Below, piece after piece: positions 33,374 to 42,900 of a stretch of 64,000 nucleotides of DNA. The notes under the pieces are model-generated. The model saw nothing but the letters and a program-made list of their open reading frames with translations. It had not been told where the DNA came from and made no database searches. Position 1 is the first letter of the stretch, and the number at the start of each line of letters is the position of its first letter. The DNA comes from Nocardioides sp. zg-1230 (lineage in GTDB: Bacteria > Actinomycetota > Actinomycetes > Propionibacteriales > Nocardioidaceae), in NCBI RefSeq assembly GCF_013155335.1, contig NZ_JABJQZ010000005.1:124001-188000 (forward strand), in the 5' to 3' direction. The position numbers and the translations under genes were made by a program.

Positions 33374-34681
33374 TCAGGTGGCCTTGTCGCCGCCGCGCCG
33401 GAAGGGGCCGACCATGAGGGGACCCGACAGCCTCGCCTCCAGCCGGTGCTTCTCCCGCCTGACGGGCTGGGCGAGATACTGGCCGAGGATCACCCCAGCT
33501 GCCAGTGCCAGTGCGGTGGCGAACGCGGACGCCAGCTGCAGCACGCCGTCCTGGCCCGCCGCCAAGAGGGCCAGGCCGCGGTAGATGTCGAGCCCCGGCA
33601 GGAGCGGCACGATGGCCGGCACCACCACGACCAGCGGCGGCACCCGGAAACGACCGGCGACGAGGTAGCAGACTGCGCCGATCATCACCGCCGCGGCCGC
33701 GGACCCCCAGGTGCGACCGACCGGGGAGCTCGACACCGCGAGCAGGACCCCCTGGCCGAGTGACGCCACGAGCGCCACGGCGACGAGCGAGCGCGCCGGA
33801 GCGTACGAGGCGAATGCGAAGGCCGCAGCGGCGAGGGCCGCACCGAAGACCGTGACGCCCACCTCCGCCACACCCGAGGCACCGGGCTTGAAGCTGGCGA
33901 GACCAACGCCGAGCAGCTCGCCCACGGTGAGGCCGGCCCCGACGCCGGCGATGATCCCCGCAGTGTTGAGCATCGCACTGATCAGGCGTGCGCTGGCCGT
34001 GACCGGGAACCCGGTGAGTGCATCCTGGGTGGCGCCCAGGATGCCCACACCCGACAGGAGGACGACGATGCCGACCGTCACGACTCGGGACGGGTTGACC
34101 TCGAGCTGCGAGGTGGAGGCCGTCACGGCGATGAGAGTCGCCACGAAGCCGCCCGCTGCCTGCTGGTAGAACGCCGGGATGCGGTGCTCGGGAAGAAGCC
34201 GTTGTGTCCCCCCGATCGCGCAGGCGGCCAGGAACGCAAGCACGCACACGACCGGGCTGCCGCCCAACGTGAGCGCGATCCCCGTGCCCATCACGCCCCA
34301 GCCGAGGGTGACGGCCCAGCGCGCCCGACCGTGACCCGTCGACACGATGCGGGCGATCCGTGCCTGCGCCTCGCTGCGATCGATGTCGCCGGCCACGAGC
34401 CGGTCCACCGTCTCGTCGACCGCCACCAGCTGCGCGTAGTCCACGGACCGTCGGGTAAGGCTCCTGACCTGGATGGCCGCAGGCTCTCCCGCAGTGGGCT
34501 GGTAGCGCAGCGTCAGGTCGGTGTACGTGACGTCCGCGCTGACGTGCCGCACCCCGCACGCCCTGGTCGTGGCCAGCATCGTGGCCGTCACGTCCGCCGC
34601 GCCCGACCCGGACGCCAGCAGGACCTCGCCGATGCGCAGTGCGAGGTCCAGCGCGGCGTAGACCTCGCTCCGCTGCCTCAC
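33374..34681 (-). CDS. Threonine/serine exporter family (ThrE-like) membrane protein
   Basis: This 435-residue protein has a ThrE/YjjP-type N-terminal cytoplasmic domain (LALRIGEVLLASGSGAADVTATM, VSADVTYTDLTLRY). About ten transmembrane helices follow from residue 125, ending with a YjjB-like half that includes PPLVVVVPAIVPLLPGLDIYRGL. Corynebacterium ThrE exports threonine and serine, and two-domain fusions of this kind are common in actinobacteria. The GTG start at 34679-34681 has no good ribosome site; it is 10 bases after the SHOCT-protein gene and probably translated with it. Confidence 0.85.
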   Translation of the reverse strand: MRQRSEVYAALDLALRIGEVLLASGSGAADVTATMLATTRACGVRHVSADVTYTDLTLRYQPTAGEPAAIQVRSLTRRSVDYAQLVAVDETVDRLVAGDIDRSEAQARIARIVSTGHGRARWAVTLGWGVMGTGIALTLGGSPVVCVLAFLAACAIGGTQRLLPEHRIPAFYQQAAGGFVATLIAVTASTSQLEVNPSRVVTVGIVVLLSGVGILGATQDALTGFPVTASARLISAMLNTAGIIAGVGAGLTVGELLGVGLASFKPGASGVAEVGVTVFGAALAAAAFAFASYAPARSLVAVALVASLGQGVLLAVSSSPVGRTWGSAAAAVMIGAVCYLVAGRFRVPPLVVVVPAIVPLLPGLDIYRGLALLAAGQDGVLQLASAFATALALAAGVILGQYLAQPVRREKHRLEARLSGPLMVGPFRRGGDKAT

Positions 34682-34691
34682 GGCTGCTCAG

Positions 34692-35087
34692 TCAGGCCAG
34701 TGCCTTCGCCTTCAGCGCTTCGAACTCCGGCTGGGTGATCGCGCCTGAGTCGAGCAGCGCCCTTCCCTGGGCGATCTGGTCGGCCGGGCTCGTGCCGGAT
34801 CCCGCTACCTGCTTGATGTACTGCTCCTGGTCGGCCCGCATCTTCTCCGCCGACGCGATCTGTCGCTGGGTCATGCTCCGACCGCGGGCGATCACGTAGA
34901 TGAGGGCTCCGAGCCACGGGACCAGGACGAGGAGTATCGCCCACCCCGCCTTGCCCCATCCGCTGAGCGAGTCGTCGCCGAAGAGGTCGAGCAGGCAGCG
35001 GAACCACACGATGATCGCTGCGATCCAGATGAAGAACCAGAAGCTCCACAGAAGCACGTCCCAGAAGTCCGTGGTGATGGAGTCCAT
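34692..35087 (-). CDS. Two-TM protein with PLDc_N-like and SHOCT domains
   Basis: The 131-residue protein has two N-terminal transmembrane helices (SFWFFIWIAAIIVWFRCLLDL and AGWAILLVLVPWLGALIYVIARG), like the PLDc_N-type membrane hairpin. A charged linker follows, with a C-terminal SHOCT motif (DQIAQGRALLDSGAITQPEFEALKAKAL). SHOCT is a short helical module of unknown role found at protein ends. The gene precedes the ThrE-like exporter by 10 bases. Function is unknown; a membrane accessory role is only a guess. Confidence 0.8.
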   Translation of the reverse strand: MDSITTDFWDVLLWSFWFFIWIAAIIVWFRCLLDLFGDDSLSGWGKAGWAILLVLVPWLGALIYVIARGRSMTQRQIASAEKMRADQEQYIKQVAGSGTSPADQIAQGRALLDSGAITQPEFEALKAKALA

Positions 35088-35257
35088 GATCTCGTCCTTT
35101 CAGTCCGCCCCGAGGCCGCATGGTCGAGGGTCGTAGCGAGCGTGGCAGGAGATCCGCGACGATTGCTCACTCGTTGCGGGTGAGGATCAGACCGTCGAAC
35201 GCGACTCATCCGGTTGAGGTGAGGTTGCGGCGTCCGTCGTGCGGTAGGCATCGAGCC

Positions 35258-36241
35258 ATGAGCGAGGTCGGCGGTCGCGGCCCAGCCCGCGACGAGGTCG
35301 GGCCATCGGAGGGCGACCTGCCTCCGGCGTGGTCGCCCGAGGAGCTCGCCCGCCAGGCGGTCGATCGCCTGCCGCCGCGACTGCGCCGGCCGATCACGCG
35401 CCTGCTCGAGGGCTGGCCGGGACGGATCGCGCTCAACAGCGCCGAGAGCTGTGTCCGCATCGAGATCTTCGACCGGTCCATGACGATCGCGGCCCAGTTC
35501 TTCACCTCCGTCTTCCCCATCCTCATCCTCATCGCCAGCTGGGTGGGTGGCGCGAATGCTGACACCATCGCGGAAGCGGTGGACATGCCGGACGAGTCAC
35601 GATCCGTGCTGGACCAGGCGGTCGAGGCGTCTGCCAGCACCGGGTTCGGCGTGGCGGGGGCCATCATCGTCCTGGCGTCGGCGACCAGCCTTTCCCGCGC
35701 GCTGACGCGCGCCTACGCGGCCATCTGGGGGCTGCCGCGGCCGCGCAGCACGCTGCGCTCGGCGTGGAGGTGGCTGGCCGTGGTCGTCGCACTGGCGCTC
35801 TCGCTGTTCGTGGTGCGAGCCCTGAGCCAGTACGCCGCCGCGGTCCCACCGGGGGAGGTGTGGGAGCGGGTCGTGGCGTTCGGCTGCGACCTGGTCATCA
35901 TGACGTTCGTCCCGTGGCTGCTGCTGACGGGGGCCGTGAGACCTCGCTCCCTGATGCCGGCGGCACTCCTCTTCGCCAGCCTGATGCTGTTCGTCCGTCC
36001 GGCATCAGCGCTGTGGCTGCCGGTCGCGCTCGAGGCCAGCGCCGGGAGGTACGGCTCGATCGGGGTGGCCTTCACCTACCTGGCCTGGCTCTACGTCGTC
36101 GCCTTCTGCGTCCTGCTCGCGGCCGTGTTCGGACAGGTGATCGCGGTCGACCGCGGATGGCTCGGCGCCTGGCTGCGGGGCGAGCACCATCGGGTCAGCG
36201 AGCCCCGTGCTCGCGTCGGCGGGCCGGACGTCAGGACCTGA
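35258..36241 (+). CDS. YihY/BrkB family membrane protein
   Basis: This 327-residue protein has a soluble N-terminal region of about 85 residues, then around six hydrophobic segments. These include MTIAAQFFTSVFPILILIASWVGG near residue 82, VVVALALSLFVVRAL, and FTYLAWLYVVAFCVLLAAVFGQV near the end. The pattern fits the YihY/BrkB family, formerly miscalled ribonuclease BN, whose function is unsettled. The start MSEVGGRGP was chosen because the 46 codons upstream look like non-coding leader. Its last 11 bases overlap the end of the convergent lipoprotein gene. The 170-bp gap to the SHOCT gene is divergent and should hold both promoters. Confidence 0.85.
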   Translation: MSEVGGRGPARDEVGPSEGDLPPAWSPEELARQAVDRLPPRLRRPITRLLEGWPGRIALNSAESCVRIEIFDRSMTIAAQFFTSVFPILILIASWVGGANADTIAEAVDMPDESRSVLDQAVEASASTGFGVAGAIIVLASATSLSRALTRAYAAIWGLPRPRSTLRSAWRWLAVVVALALSLFVVRALSQYAAAVPPGEVWERVVAFGCDLVIMTFVPWLLLTGAVRPRSLMPAALLFASLMLFVRPASALWLPVALEASAGRYGSIGVAFTYLAWLYVVAFCVLLAAVFGQVIAVDRGWLGAWLRGEHHRVSEPRARVGGPDVRT

Positions 36242-36836
36242 GCTCCGCGCAGGAATCCGCCTCGGTGAAGGCGTCCTCCAGCTCCTGGGCTCCGTCGAGC
36301 ACGCGAAGGTCGGCGATCGCTGCTTGTGCGTCCGAGATCATCTGGGCCAGGGCGCCGGTGACCGCCGAGACGCTGGCGAGGAGCTCGCCCATGCCTTGTG
36401 GCTGGTCGCTGGTGGCGTCCTCGACGACGTCTGCCTGCGTCTGCAGCTGCTCCGACAGCGACGAGATCCGATCCTGGGCCTCGTCACCGGCCTCGGTGTC
36501 CGGGGTACCCAGGTCGCCCAGCTCCTCCACGAGCGTTGAGGTGGCGGTGCTGACCTCGGTGAACGTCGCCTCGATCTCGTTGGCGCTGAGGTCGCGCGGA
36601 GTGCTGAGGGTGGCGCGGGCGTCCGCGACCGTGCTGGTCCATGCACCGACCGTGGAGCAGACGTCGGAGGCCCACGACTCGGCCGCCGTCGGCTCGTCGA
36701 CGGAGCCGTCGTCCGACCCGCACCCCGACGCCACAAGCGCCAGTCCGGTGAGCACAGCGACGAGGACGAGGCGGTGTCGGGCCGTCCCCCGACGGGTGGG
36801 CAGTGCGTGGTCGACGTCTCCAGCAGCAGGGCGCAC
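36231..36836 (-). CDS. Putative lipoprotein of unknown function
   Basis: This 201-residue protein has a type II signal peptide: basic start, hydrophobic core LVLVAVLTGLALVA and lipobox SGC. The lipidated Cys lies near residue 39. The mature part is acidic and almost all helix-forming, with heptad-like runs such as EELGDLGTPDTEAGDEAQ and SSLSEQLQTQADVVEDATS, so it is probably an elongated helical bundle on the outer face of the membrane. I do not recognise a family. The GTG at 36836 follows GGAGGAG. The convergent YihY gene overlaps its end by 11 bases. Confidence 0.7.
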   Translation of the reverse strand: MRPAAGDVDHALPTRRGTARHRLVLVAVLTGLALVASGCGSDDGSVDEPTAAESWASDVCSTVGAWTSTVADARATLSTPRDLSANEIEATFTEVSTATSTLVEELGDLGTPDTEAGDEAQDRISSLSEQLQTQADVVEDATSDQPQGMGELLASVSAVTGALAQMISDAQAAIADLRVLDGAQELEDAFTEADSCAELRS

Positions 36837-36903
36837 GTCGGCTCCTCCTCGGTCATGACGACAGGTGCTTGCTCGATCGTCGTCCGCCCGGGCCTGCCGG
36901 GCC

Positions 36904-36920
36904 CCACCCGCGACGGGTGG
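36904..36920 (-). terminator. Hairpin after the GNAT/acyl-CoA synthetase gene
   Basis: CCACCCG-CGA-CGGGTGG forms a perfect 7-bp stem 18 bases after the stop codon of the minus-strand GNAT fusion gene. Confidence 0.6.
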
Positions 36921-36938
36921 TTCGCTCGTTGCCGGCCG

Positions 36939-39623
36939 TCAGGACCGCAGCCGGCGCGGGATGCCCGTGTCGAGCTCGGACGGCTCGGCGATGCGGAGCT
37001 TGACGTCGACGCAGTAGAGGCCGTGGGCGTTGACGACCACGGGCTCGAGGGTGAGGTCGGCGACGTGGGGCACGTCGACGGCCAGCCGACCCACCGACAC
37101 GACCAGCGCCTCGAGCGGGGCGAGGTCCACCTCCTCGAGGCCGTGGTCGCCGACCAGCTGCGGCCACAGGCGGAGAGCACGGACGGCCCGCGCCGCGTCG
37201 GCGGCCTCGACGGGCGGCAGCAGCAGGACCTCCTCGGCCCAGCTGCCGACGGGCCCCGCGCCGCTCGCGACCCGGACGAGCGGACCGAGCTGCGGGTCGC
37301 GGACCAGGCCTACCGAGGCGAGGTGCCCGAGGACGAGCGGCTGGACGAGCACGTCGACACGGTCCCGGCCGAGCTCGCCGGCGAAGCTTCGTACGGCGTC
37401 GGCGACGTCGCTGCCGGTGCGCAGGTCGATCCGCACCAGGCCCCGGTCGGACTTGTGCAGCACCGTCGGGTCAGCCACCTTCACCGCCACGGGGTAGCCG
37501 ATGTCCGCCGCGACCGCCTCCGCCTCGTCGGGTCCGCTTGCGAGCCGGCCGACGAGGTGGATGCCGTAGGGCGCGAGCAGCTCCCCGTGCGCGGAGGGCG
37601 CGAGCCACTCGGGCTCGCCGTGGCGGGCGGCCAGCCGCGCACGCGCCCAGGTGCGGGCGTGGACGCCGCGGGTGCCGAGCTCGACCTCGGGCTGGTCGGC
37701 GGGCACGCGGCGCCAGGCGGCGTAGCGCATCGCACGCCCGAGCGCCCCGATCGCCGCGTCCGTCGAGCGGTAGACGGTGACGCCCGGCAGTCCGCGCGCC
37801 GCCTCGAAGGCAGCACCGGGGGTGACCAGCAGCAGGGGGACGTCGGCGCCTGCGGGCCGCGCCTCGGCGACCGCGGCGAAGAGCGCGTCGCGGTCGGTGA
37901 GCCGGTTGGCCACGAGCATCACCAGGACGGCGTCGGCCTCGCCGGCGTCGAGCACGGCGCGCAGGGCGGCCGTGAGCTCGTCCGGGGTGACGTCGGCCCC
38001 GAGGTCCACCGGGTTGCGCACGTCCACCGCGCCCGGGACCGCCGTGCGCAGGGCGGCACCGAGGTCGTACGACGTCGGTGCCACGACCATCCCCTGACCG
38101 TCCGCCCGGTCGGTCGTGAGGGCGCCCACCCCGCCGGTGTTGGAGACGATGCACACCCGGAGCCCGGCCGGCAACGGTTGCTCCACCAGCAGCAGGGCGG
38201 TCTCGGTCAGCTCCGCGCCGGTGCGGCAGGCGATCACCCCGGACTGGTCCAGCAGCGCGTCGACGCCGACGCCGACGGTCGAGGCCGCGGACGGGTCCTG
38301 GCGGGCGCGCGAGCGGCCGCCCACCACCGCCAGCAGCGGCTTCAGCTCGGCGAAGCGTCGCGCGGTGCGGGCGAACTTGAGCGCGTTGCCGAACGACTCG
38401 AGGTAGAGCGCGCAGGCCGCCACCGACTGGTCTTCCATCCAGGCGGCGAGGAGGTCGTTGCTCGACACGTCGAGCTTGTCACCGAGGGAGACGAAGGCCT
38501 GCACGCCGAGGCCGACGTCGCGGGCCAGGTCGAGGAGGGCGAACCCCATGCCTCCCGACTGGGAGGCGACGGCGAGGCCACCCACCGCGGGCACGTCGTG
38601 GAGCAGCGTCGCGTCGAGCCCGTCGCCGTTGGCCAGGACGCCCTGGGAGTTCGGGCCGACGAGTCGCAGGCTGTGCGCACGGGCCAGGCCGAGCAGCTCG
38701 TGGCGCCGCTCGTCGTGCCCGGTCCCCGAGAAGCCCGAGGAGATGACGAGCGCGGCCCCGGCCCCGTTGGCGGCGGCGTCGCGCAGCACGTCGGCGACCC
38801 CGTCGGCCGGGACCGCGACCACGACGAGGTCGACCGGGTCGTCGAGGTCGGCCAGCCTGCGGACGGTCGGCAGCCCGTCGAGGACGTCCGCCTCGGGGTG
38901 CACGACGTGCAGGGTCCCGGCGTAGGGCGAGCTGCGGATCGCCTCCAGCACGCCGTGGCCGAAGCCGCCCGCGGAGCGTCGTACGCCGACCACCGCGACG
39001 CTCGTGGGGTGGAGCAGCGGCCGCAGGGACCTGGCCGCCGCGCGCCACTCGCGTCGGTCGGCCGCCTCGACGGCCTCGCGGGAGGCGTCCGTGCGCAGCT
39101 CAACGTCGACCTCGCCCGCCACCGTCCGCCTCGTGGCACCGAACCCGGCCGCGCGGAAGACCCCGAGCATGCCGTAGTTGTCGCCGAGCACCTCGGCCAC
39201 GAACCGGCTGACACCGTGCCGGCGCCCGAGCGCGGCGAGGTGCTCGAGCAGCAGGCTGCCCAGCCCCCGGCCACGGTCCTCGTCCGCGACGAGGAAGGCC
39301 ACCTCGGCGCTGTCGGGGGAGAGCAGCTCGGCGGTCGCGATACCGGCGACCCGGCCACGCACGAGCGCTACCAGCGCCGCTGACGCGGTGTTGTCCGGGG
39401 CGAAGAGGTGGTCGACGTAGAGCCGGCCGGCGTCCCTGCTGGGGGAGAAGAAGCGGAGCCGGAGCGTGTCCACCGACACCGACTCGTGCAATGCGAGCAC
39501 GGCGTCGCGGTCGTCCGCGCGCAGCGGCCGGATCACCGCGACGGCGCCGTCGGCGAGCAGCACGTCGGCTGGGTCCGCGCTCCAGTCCCGCGGGGCGAGG
39601 GCGGGGGCCGCCTGGTCGGTCAC
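36939..39623 (-). CDS. GNAT acetyltransferase fused to NDP-forming acyl-CoA synthetase-like protein
   Basis: The 894-residue fusion begins with a GNAT acetyltransferase domain at about residues 28-180 (acetyl-CoA loop VADEDRGRGLGSLLLEHL). A CoA-binding Rossmann domain (HPTSVAVVGVRRSAGGFGH) and succinyl-CoA ligase-like domains follow. The ATP-grasp part is at about residues 660-890 (GYPVAVKVADPTVLHKSD). This is the architecture of Pat-type protein lysine acetyltransferases, here with the GNAT domain N-terminal. In active ADP-forming synthetases a His in an SHTG-like motif is phosphorylated. Here the matching place near residue 441 reads PSAASTVGVG, without His, so the synthetase half is probably a sensor. 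Acetylation of an acetyl-CoA synthetase is the family role; the target here is unknown. The GTG start has no good ribosome site. Confidence 0.88.
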   Translation of the reverse strand: MTDQAAPALAPRDWSADPADVLLADGAVAVIRPLRADDRDAVLALHESVSVDTLRLRFFSPSRDAGRLYVDHLFAPDNTASAALVALVRGRVAGIATAELLSPDSAEVAFLVADEDRGRGLGSLLLEHLAALGRRHGVSRFVAEVLGDNYGMLGVFRAAGFGATRRTVAGEVDVELRTDASREAVEAADRREWRAAARSLRPLLHPTSVAVVGVRRSAGGFGHGVLEAIRSSPYAGTLHVVHPEADVLDGLPTVRRLADLDDPVDLVVVAVPADGVADVLRDAAANGAGAALVISSGFSGTGHDERRHELLGLARAHSLRLVGPNSQGVLANGDGLDATLLHDVPAVGGLAVASQSGGMGFALLDLARDVGLGVQAFVSLGDKLDVSSNDLLAAWMEDQSVAACALYLESFGNALKFARTARRFAELKPLLAVVGGRSRARQDPSAASTVGVGVDALLDQSGVIACRTGAELTETALLLVEQPLPAGLRVCIVSNTGGVGALTTDRADGQGMVVAPTSYDLGAALRTAVPGAVDVRNPVDLGADVTPDELTAALRAVLDAGEADAVLVMLVANRLTDRDALFAAVAEARPAGADVPLLLVTPGAAFEAARGLPGVTVYRSTDAAIGALGRAMRYAAWRRVPADQPEVELGTRGVHARTWARARLAARHGEPEWLAPSAHGELLAPYGIHLVGRLASGPDEAEAVAADIGYPVAVKVADPTVLHKSDRGLVRIDLRTGSDVADAVRSFAGELGRDRVDVLVQPLVLGHLASVGLVRDPQLGPLVRVASGAGPVGSWAEEVLLLPPVEAADAARAVRALRLWPQLVGDHGLEEVDLAPLEALVVSVGRLAVDVPHVADLTLEPVVVNAHGLYCVDVKLRIAEPSELDTGIPRRLRS

Positions 39624-39744
39624 GTGCCCAACGTGCCAGAGCGGACCCCCGCGGGCCAGTGCCCCCCGCGGCCGTCCGGGCCCTTCTGTGGAACAGGCGA
39701 CGTTCTTCTGTGCGCCAGCCGCAGAAAGTCAGCCACCTTGTGTA

Positions 39745-39774
39745 TTGACGCCGTCGAATCCTGCTCCCTACTGT
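39745..39774 (+). promoter_or_regulatory. Promoter of the giant secreted protein gene
   Basis: TTGACG (39745-39750) and TACTGT (39769-39774) are separated by 18 bases, a clear housekeeping-type promoter about 130 bases before the start codon. It lies in a 278-bp divergent gap in which I see no gene. Confidence 0.7.
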
Positions 39775-39787
39775 GACGAACATCACG
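39772..39787. promoter_or_regulatory. CRP-like site overlapping the -10
   Basis: TGTGA-N6-TCACG differs by one base from the TGTGA-N6-TCACA form of CRP/GlxR sites. It overlaps the -10 hexamer of the promoter just upstream, a position expected for repression by a cAMP-receptor-type protein. Confidence 0.55.
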
Positions 39788-39901
39788 GTGCATCGCCACC
39801 GGTCGTGGGGGAGCGGACGTCGCGCGCTCCGGATCCACGCCTGGCTCCAATCCCCGCTTGGCCCCGCTTCGCCCCGCTTGGTCTCGAGAAGGCAGGACAG
39901 C

Positions 39902-42900
39902 ATGAGCAGGTTCCGTTCACCCGCCGCACGAATCAGGACGTCAGTCGCGGGGGTGGCGGCAGCGGCCGTCGCCATCGGCGGCCTGGCAGCCGTCCCGGCC
40001 GCGGCGGCCACACCGGGCTCGGCGCCTGACCGCTCGGCGCCCGACGCCTCGCGCGGAGCGACCCCACAGGCGACCGCGGCCCTCGCGGAGCCGACGTACG
40101 ACGTGCTCGTCTTCAGCAGGACCACCGGCTTCCGGCACGGCTCGATCGGCGCGGGCATCCGTTCCATCGAGCGCCTCGGTGCGCAGTACGGCTTCACCGT
40201 CGACGCCACCGAGGACCCCACACAGTTCACCGCGGCCAACCTCGAGCAGTACGAGGCCGTCGTGTGGCTGTCGACGACCAGCGACGTGCTCAACGACACC
40301 CAGCAGGCGGCGTTCGAGGACTACATCCAGGCCGGCGGCGGCTACGTCGGCGTCCACGCCGCGTCCGACACCGAGTACACCTGGCCCTGGTACGGCGAGC
40401 TCGTCGGCGCCTACTTCCAGAGCCACCCCGCCGGCACCCCCACGGCCACGATCGACGTCGAGGACAAGACGACGGCGTCGTCCTGCGCGCTGCCGGACCG
40501 CTGGGAGCGCACCGACGAGTGGTACAACTTCCAGTCCAAGGACGACCCGGTCGTCAACGGCGGCGGCGCCGACTACAGCCCGCGCGTCAACCCGAACATC
40601 AACGTCATCGCGACGCTCGACGAGTCCACCTACGTCGAGAACGACGGCAACGCCACCGACGACGACCACCCGATCGCCTGGTACCAGGAGTTCGACGGCG
40701 GCCGCAGCTTCTACACCGGCGGCGGCCACACCGACGCCTCCTTCTCCGAGCCGCTCTTCCGCCTCCACCTGCTGGGCGGCATCCAGTACGCCGCCGGCGA
40801 GACGCCCGACGCCTGCACCCCGCCGGCTCCCACCGATGCCTCCTTCGAGCAGGTCACGCTGGCCAAGGGTGTCGACAAGGTCGGCGAGCCGATGAGCATC
40901 TCGGTCCTGCCCGACGGACGCGTGCTCCACAACGCCCGCGACGGCCGCATCTTCCTCACCGACCTCGAGGGCAACACCACGCTGCTCCACGACGTGCCGA
41001 TCTACTCCCACGACGAGGACGGGCTCCAGAGCCTCACCGTCAGCCCGAGCTTCGAGGAGGACGGCTGGGTCTACCTCTACTACGCACCACCGCTCGCCAC
41101 ACCGGCCGGCGACGCGCCCAACGACGGCACGGCCGCGGACTTCGCGACGTGGCAGGGCTACAACGTGCTGACCCGGATGAAGATGGTCGACGACGACCTC
41201 GACCCCTCGACCGAGCAGGAGCTGCTCCGGGTCGAGGCCGACCGCGGCATCTGCTGCCACGCCGGCGGAGCCATCGACTTCGACGCCGACGGCAACCTCT
41301 ACCTCTCGACCGGTGACGACTCCAACCCGTTCGCCTCCGACGGATACGCACCGCTCGACGAGCGACCGACACGCAACCCGGCGTACGACGCCCAGCGCAG
41401 CTCGGCCAACACCAATGACCTGCGCGGCAAGGTCCTCCGCATCACCCCCGACCCGACCGCGGCGTCGTACACGATCCCCGAGGGCAACCTCTTCGACGAG
41501 TCGGCCACCACCGGCGACCGGACCCGTCCGGAGATCTACGCGATGGGCTTCCGCAACCCGTTTCGGATGACCGTCGACAAGCGCACCGGCTACGTCTACC
41601 TCGGTGAGTACGGCCCCGACGCCGGCGGCGCCAACGCCAACCGCGGCCCCGGCGGCATCGTGGAGTTCAACCAGATCCGCGAGGCCGGCAACTTCGGCTG
41701 GCCCTACTGCACCGGCTCCAACACCCCCGCGGAGACCTACAACGACTGGGACTTCGCGACCGGCACGACCGGCCCGAAGTTCGACTGCACCGCACCGGTG
41801 AACAACAGTCCGCGCAACACCGGCCTGACCAACCTGCCGCCGGCGCAGCCCGCCTGGATCAAGTACGACGGCGGCAACGTCACCTACGGCGGCGTCACCA
41901 CCAACGAGTTCGGCGGCGGTGGCGAGGGCCCGATGGCCGGCCCGGTCTACAACTTCGACCCCGAGCTCGACTCGGACGTGAAGTTCCCTGAGTACTTCGA
42001 CAACCACTTCTTCGCCGGCGAGTGGACCCGCGGCTGGATCCGCGACGTCGTGATGGACGCCGAGGGCGACGTGGTCGGCATCGACCCGTTCTTCGACTCC
42101 ATGACGCTCTACGCCGCCATGGACATGGAGTTCGGGCCGGACGGCTCGCTCTACGTCCTCGACTACGGCAACGGCGGCTACTTCACCGGCAACGAGAACT
42201 CCGCGGTCTACAAGATCAACGCGATCAACGAGGGCGCCCGCTCGCCCTCCGCGTCCGCCACCGCGACTCCCGACTCCGGCGCGGCACCGCTGGAGGTGCA
42301 GTTCTCCAGCGAGGGCTCGAGCGATCCCGACGCTGATGACTCCATCGCCTCCTACGCGTGGGACTTCCAGAACGACGGCACGGTCGACTCCACCGAGGCG
42401 AACCCGACCTTCACCTACACCGAGACCGGGGTGTACGACGCCCGCCTGACCGTCACCGACACCACCGCACGCACCGGCGTGGCCACCGCGGTGGTCACCG
42501 TCGGCAACACCCGGCCCAGCGTCGAGATCGAGCTGCCGCCCAACGGCGGGTTCTTCGAGTTCGGCGACTCCGTGCGGGTCAAGGTCAACGTGACCGACCC
42601 CGAGGACGGCGAGATCGACTGCACCAAGGTGGAGATCGACTACATCCTCGGTCACGACTCGCACGGCCACCCGCTCAGCTCGCGCACCGGCTGCGACGTC
42701 GTCCTGCCGACGGTGCGCGACGAGGGCCACGACGCCTCGGCCGACATCTTCGGCGTCATCAACGCCAGCTACACCGACGAGGGCGCCGACGGCGTGCGCA
42801 CCCTGACCGGCGAGGACGAGGTCGTCCTGCAGCCCAAGCGGAAGCAGGCCGAGCACACCGACACCCGGCAGGGCGTCGACACGGAGGCGACCACCGACCC

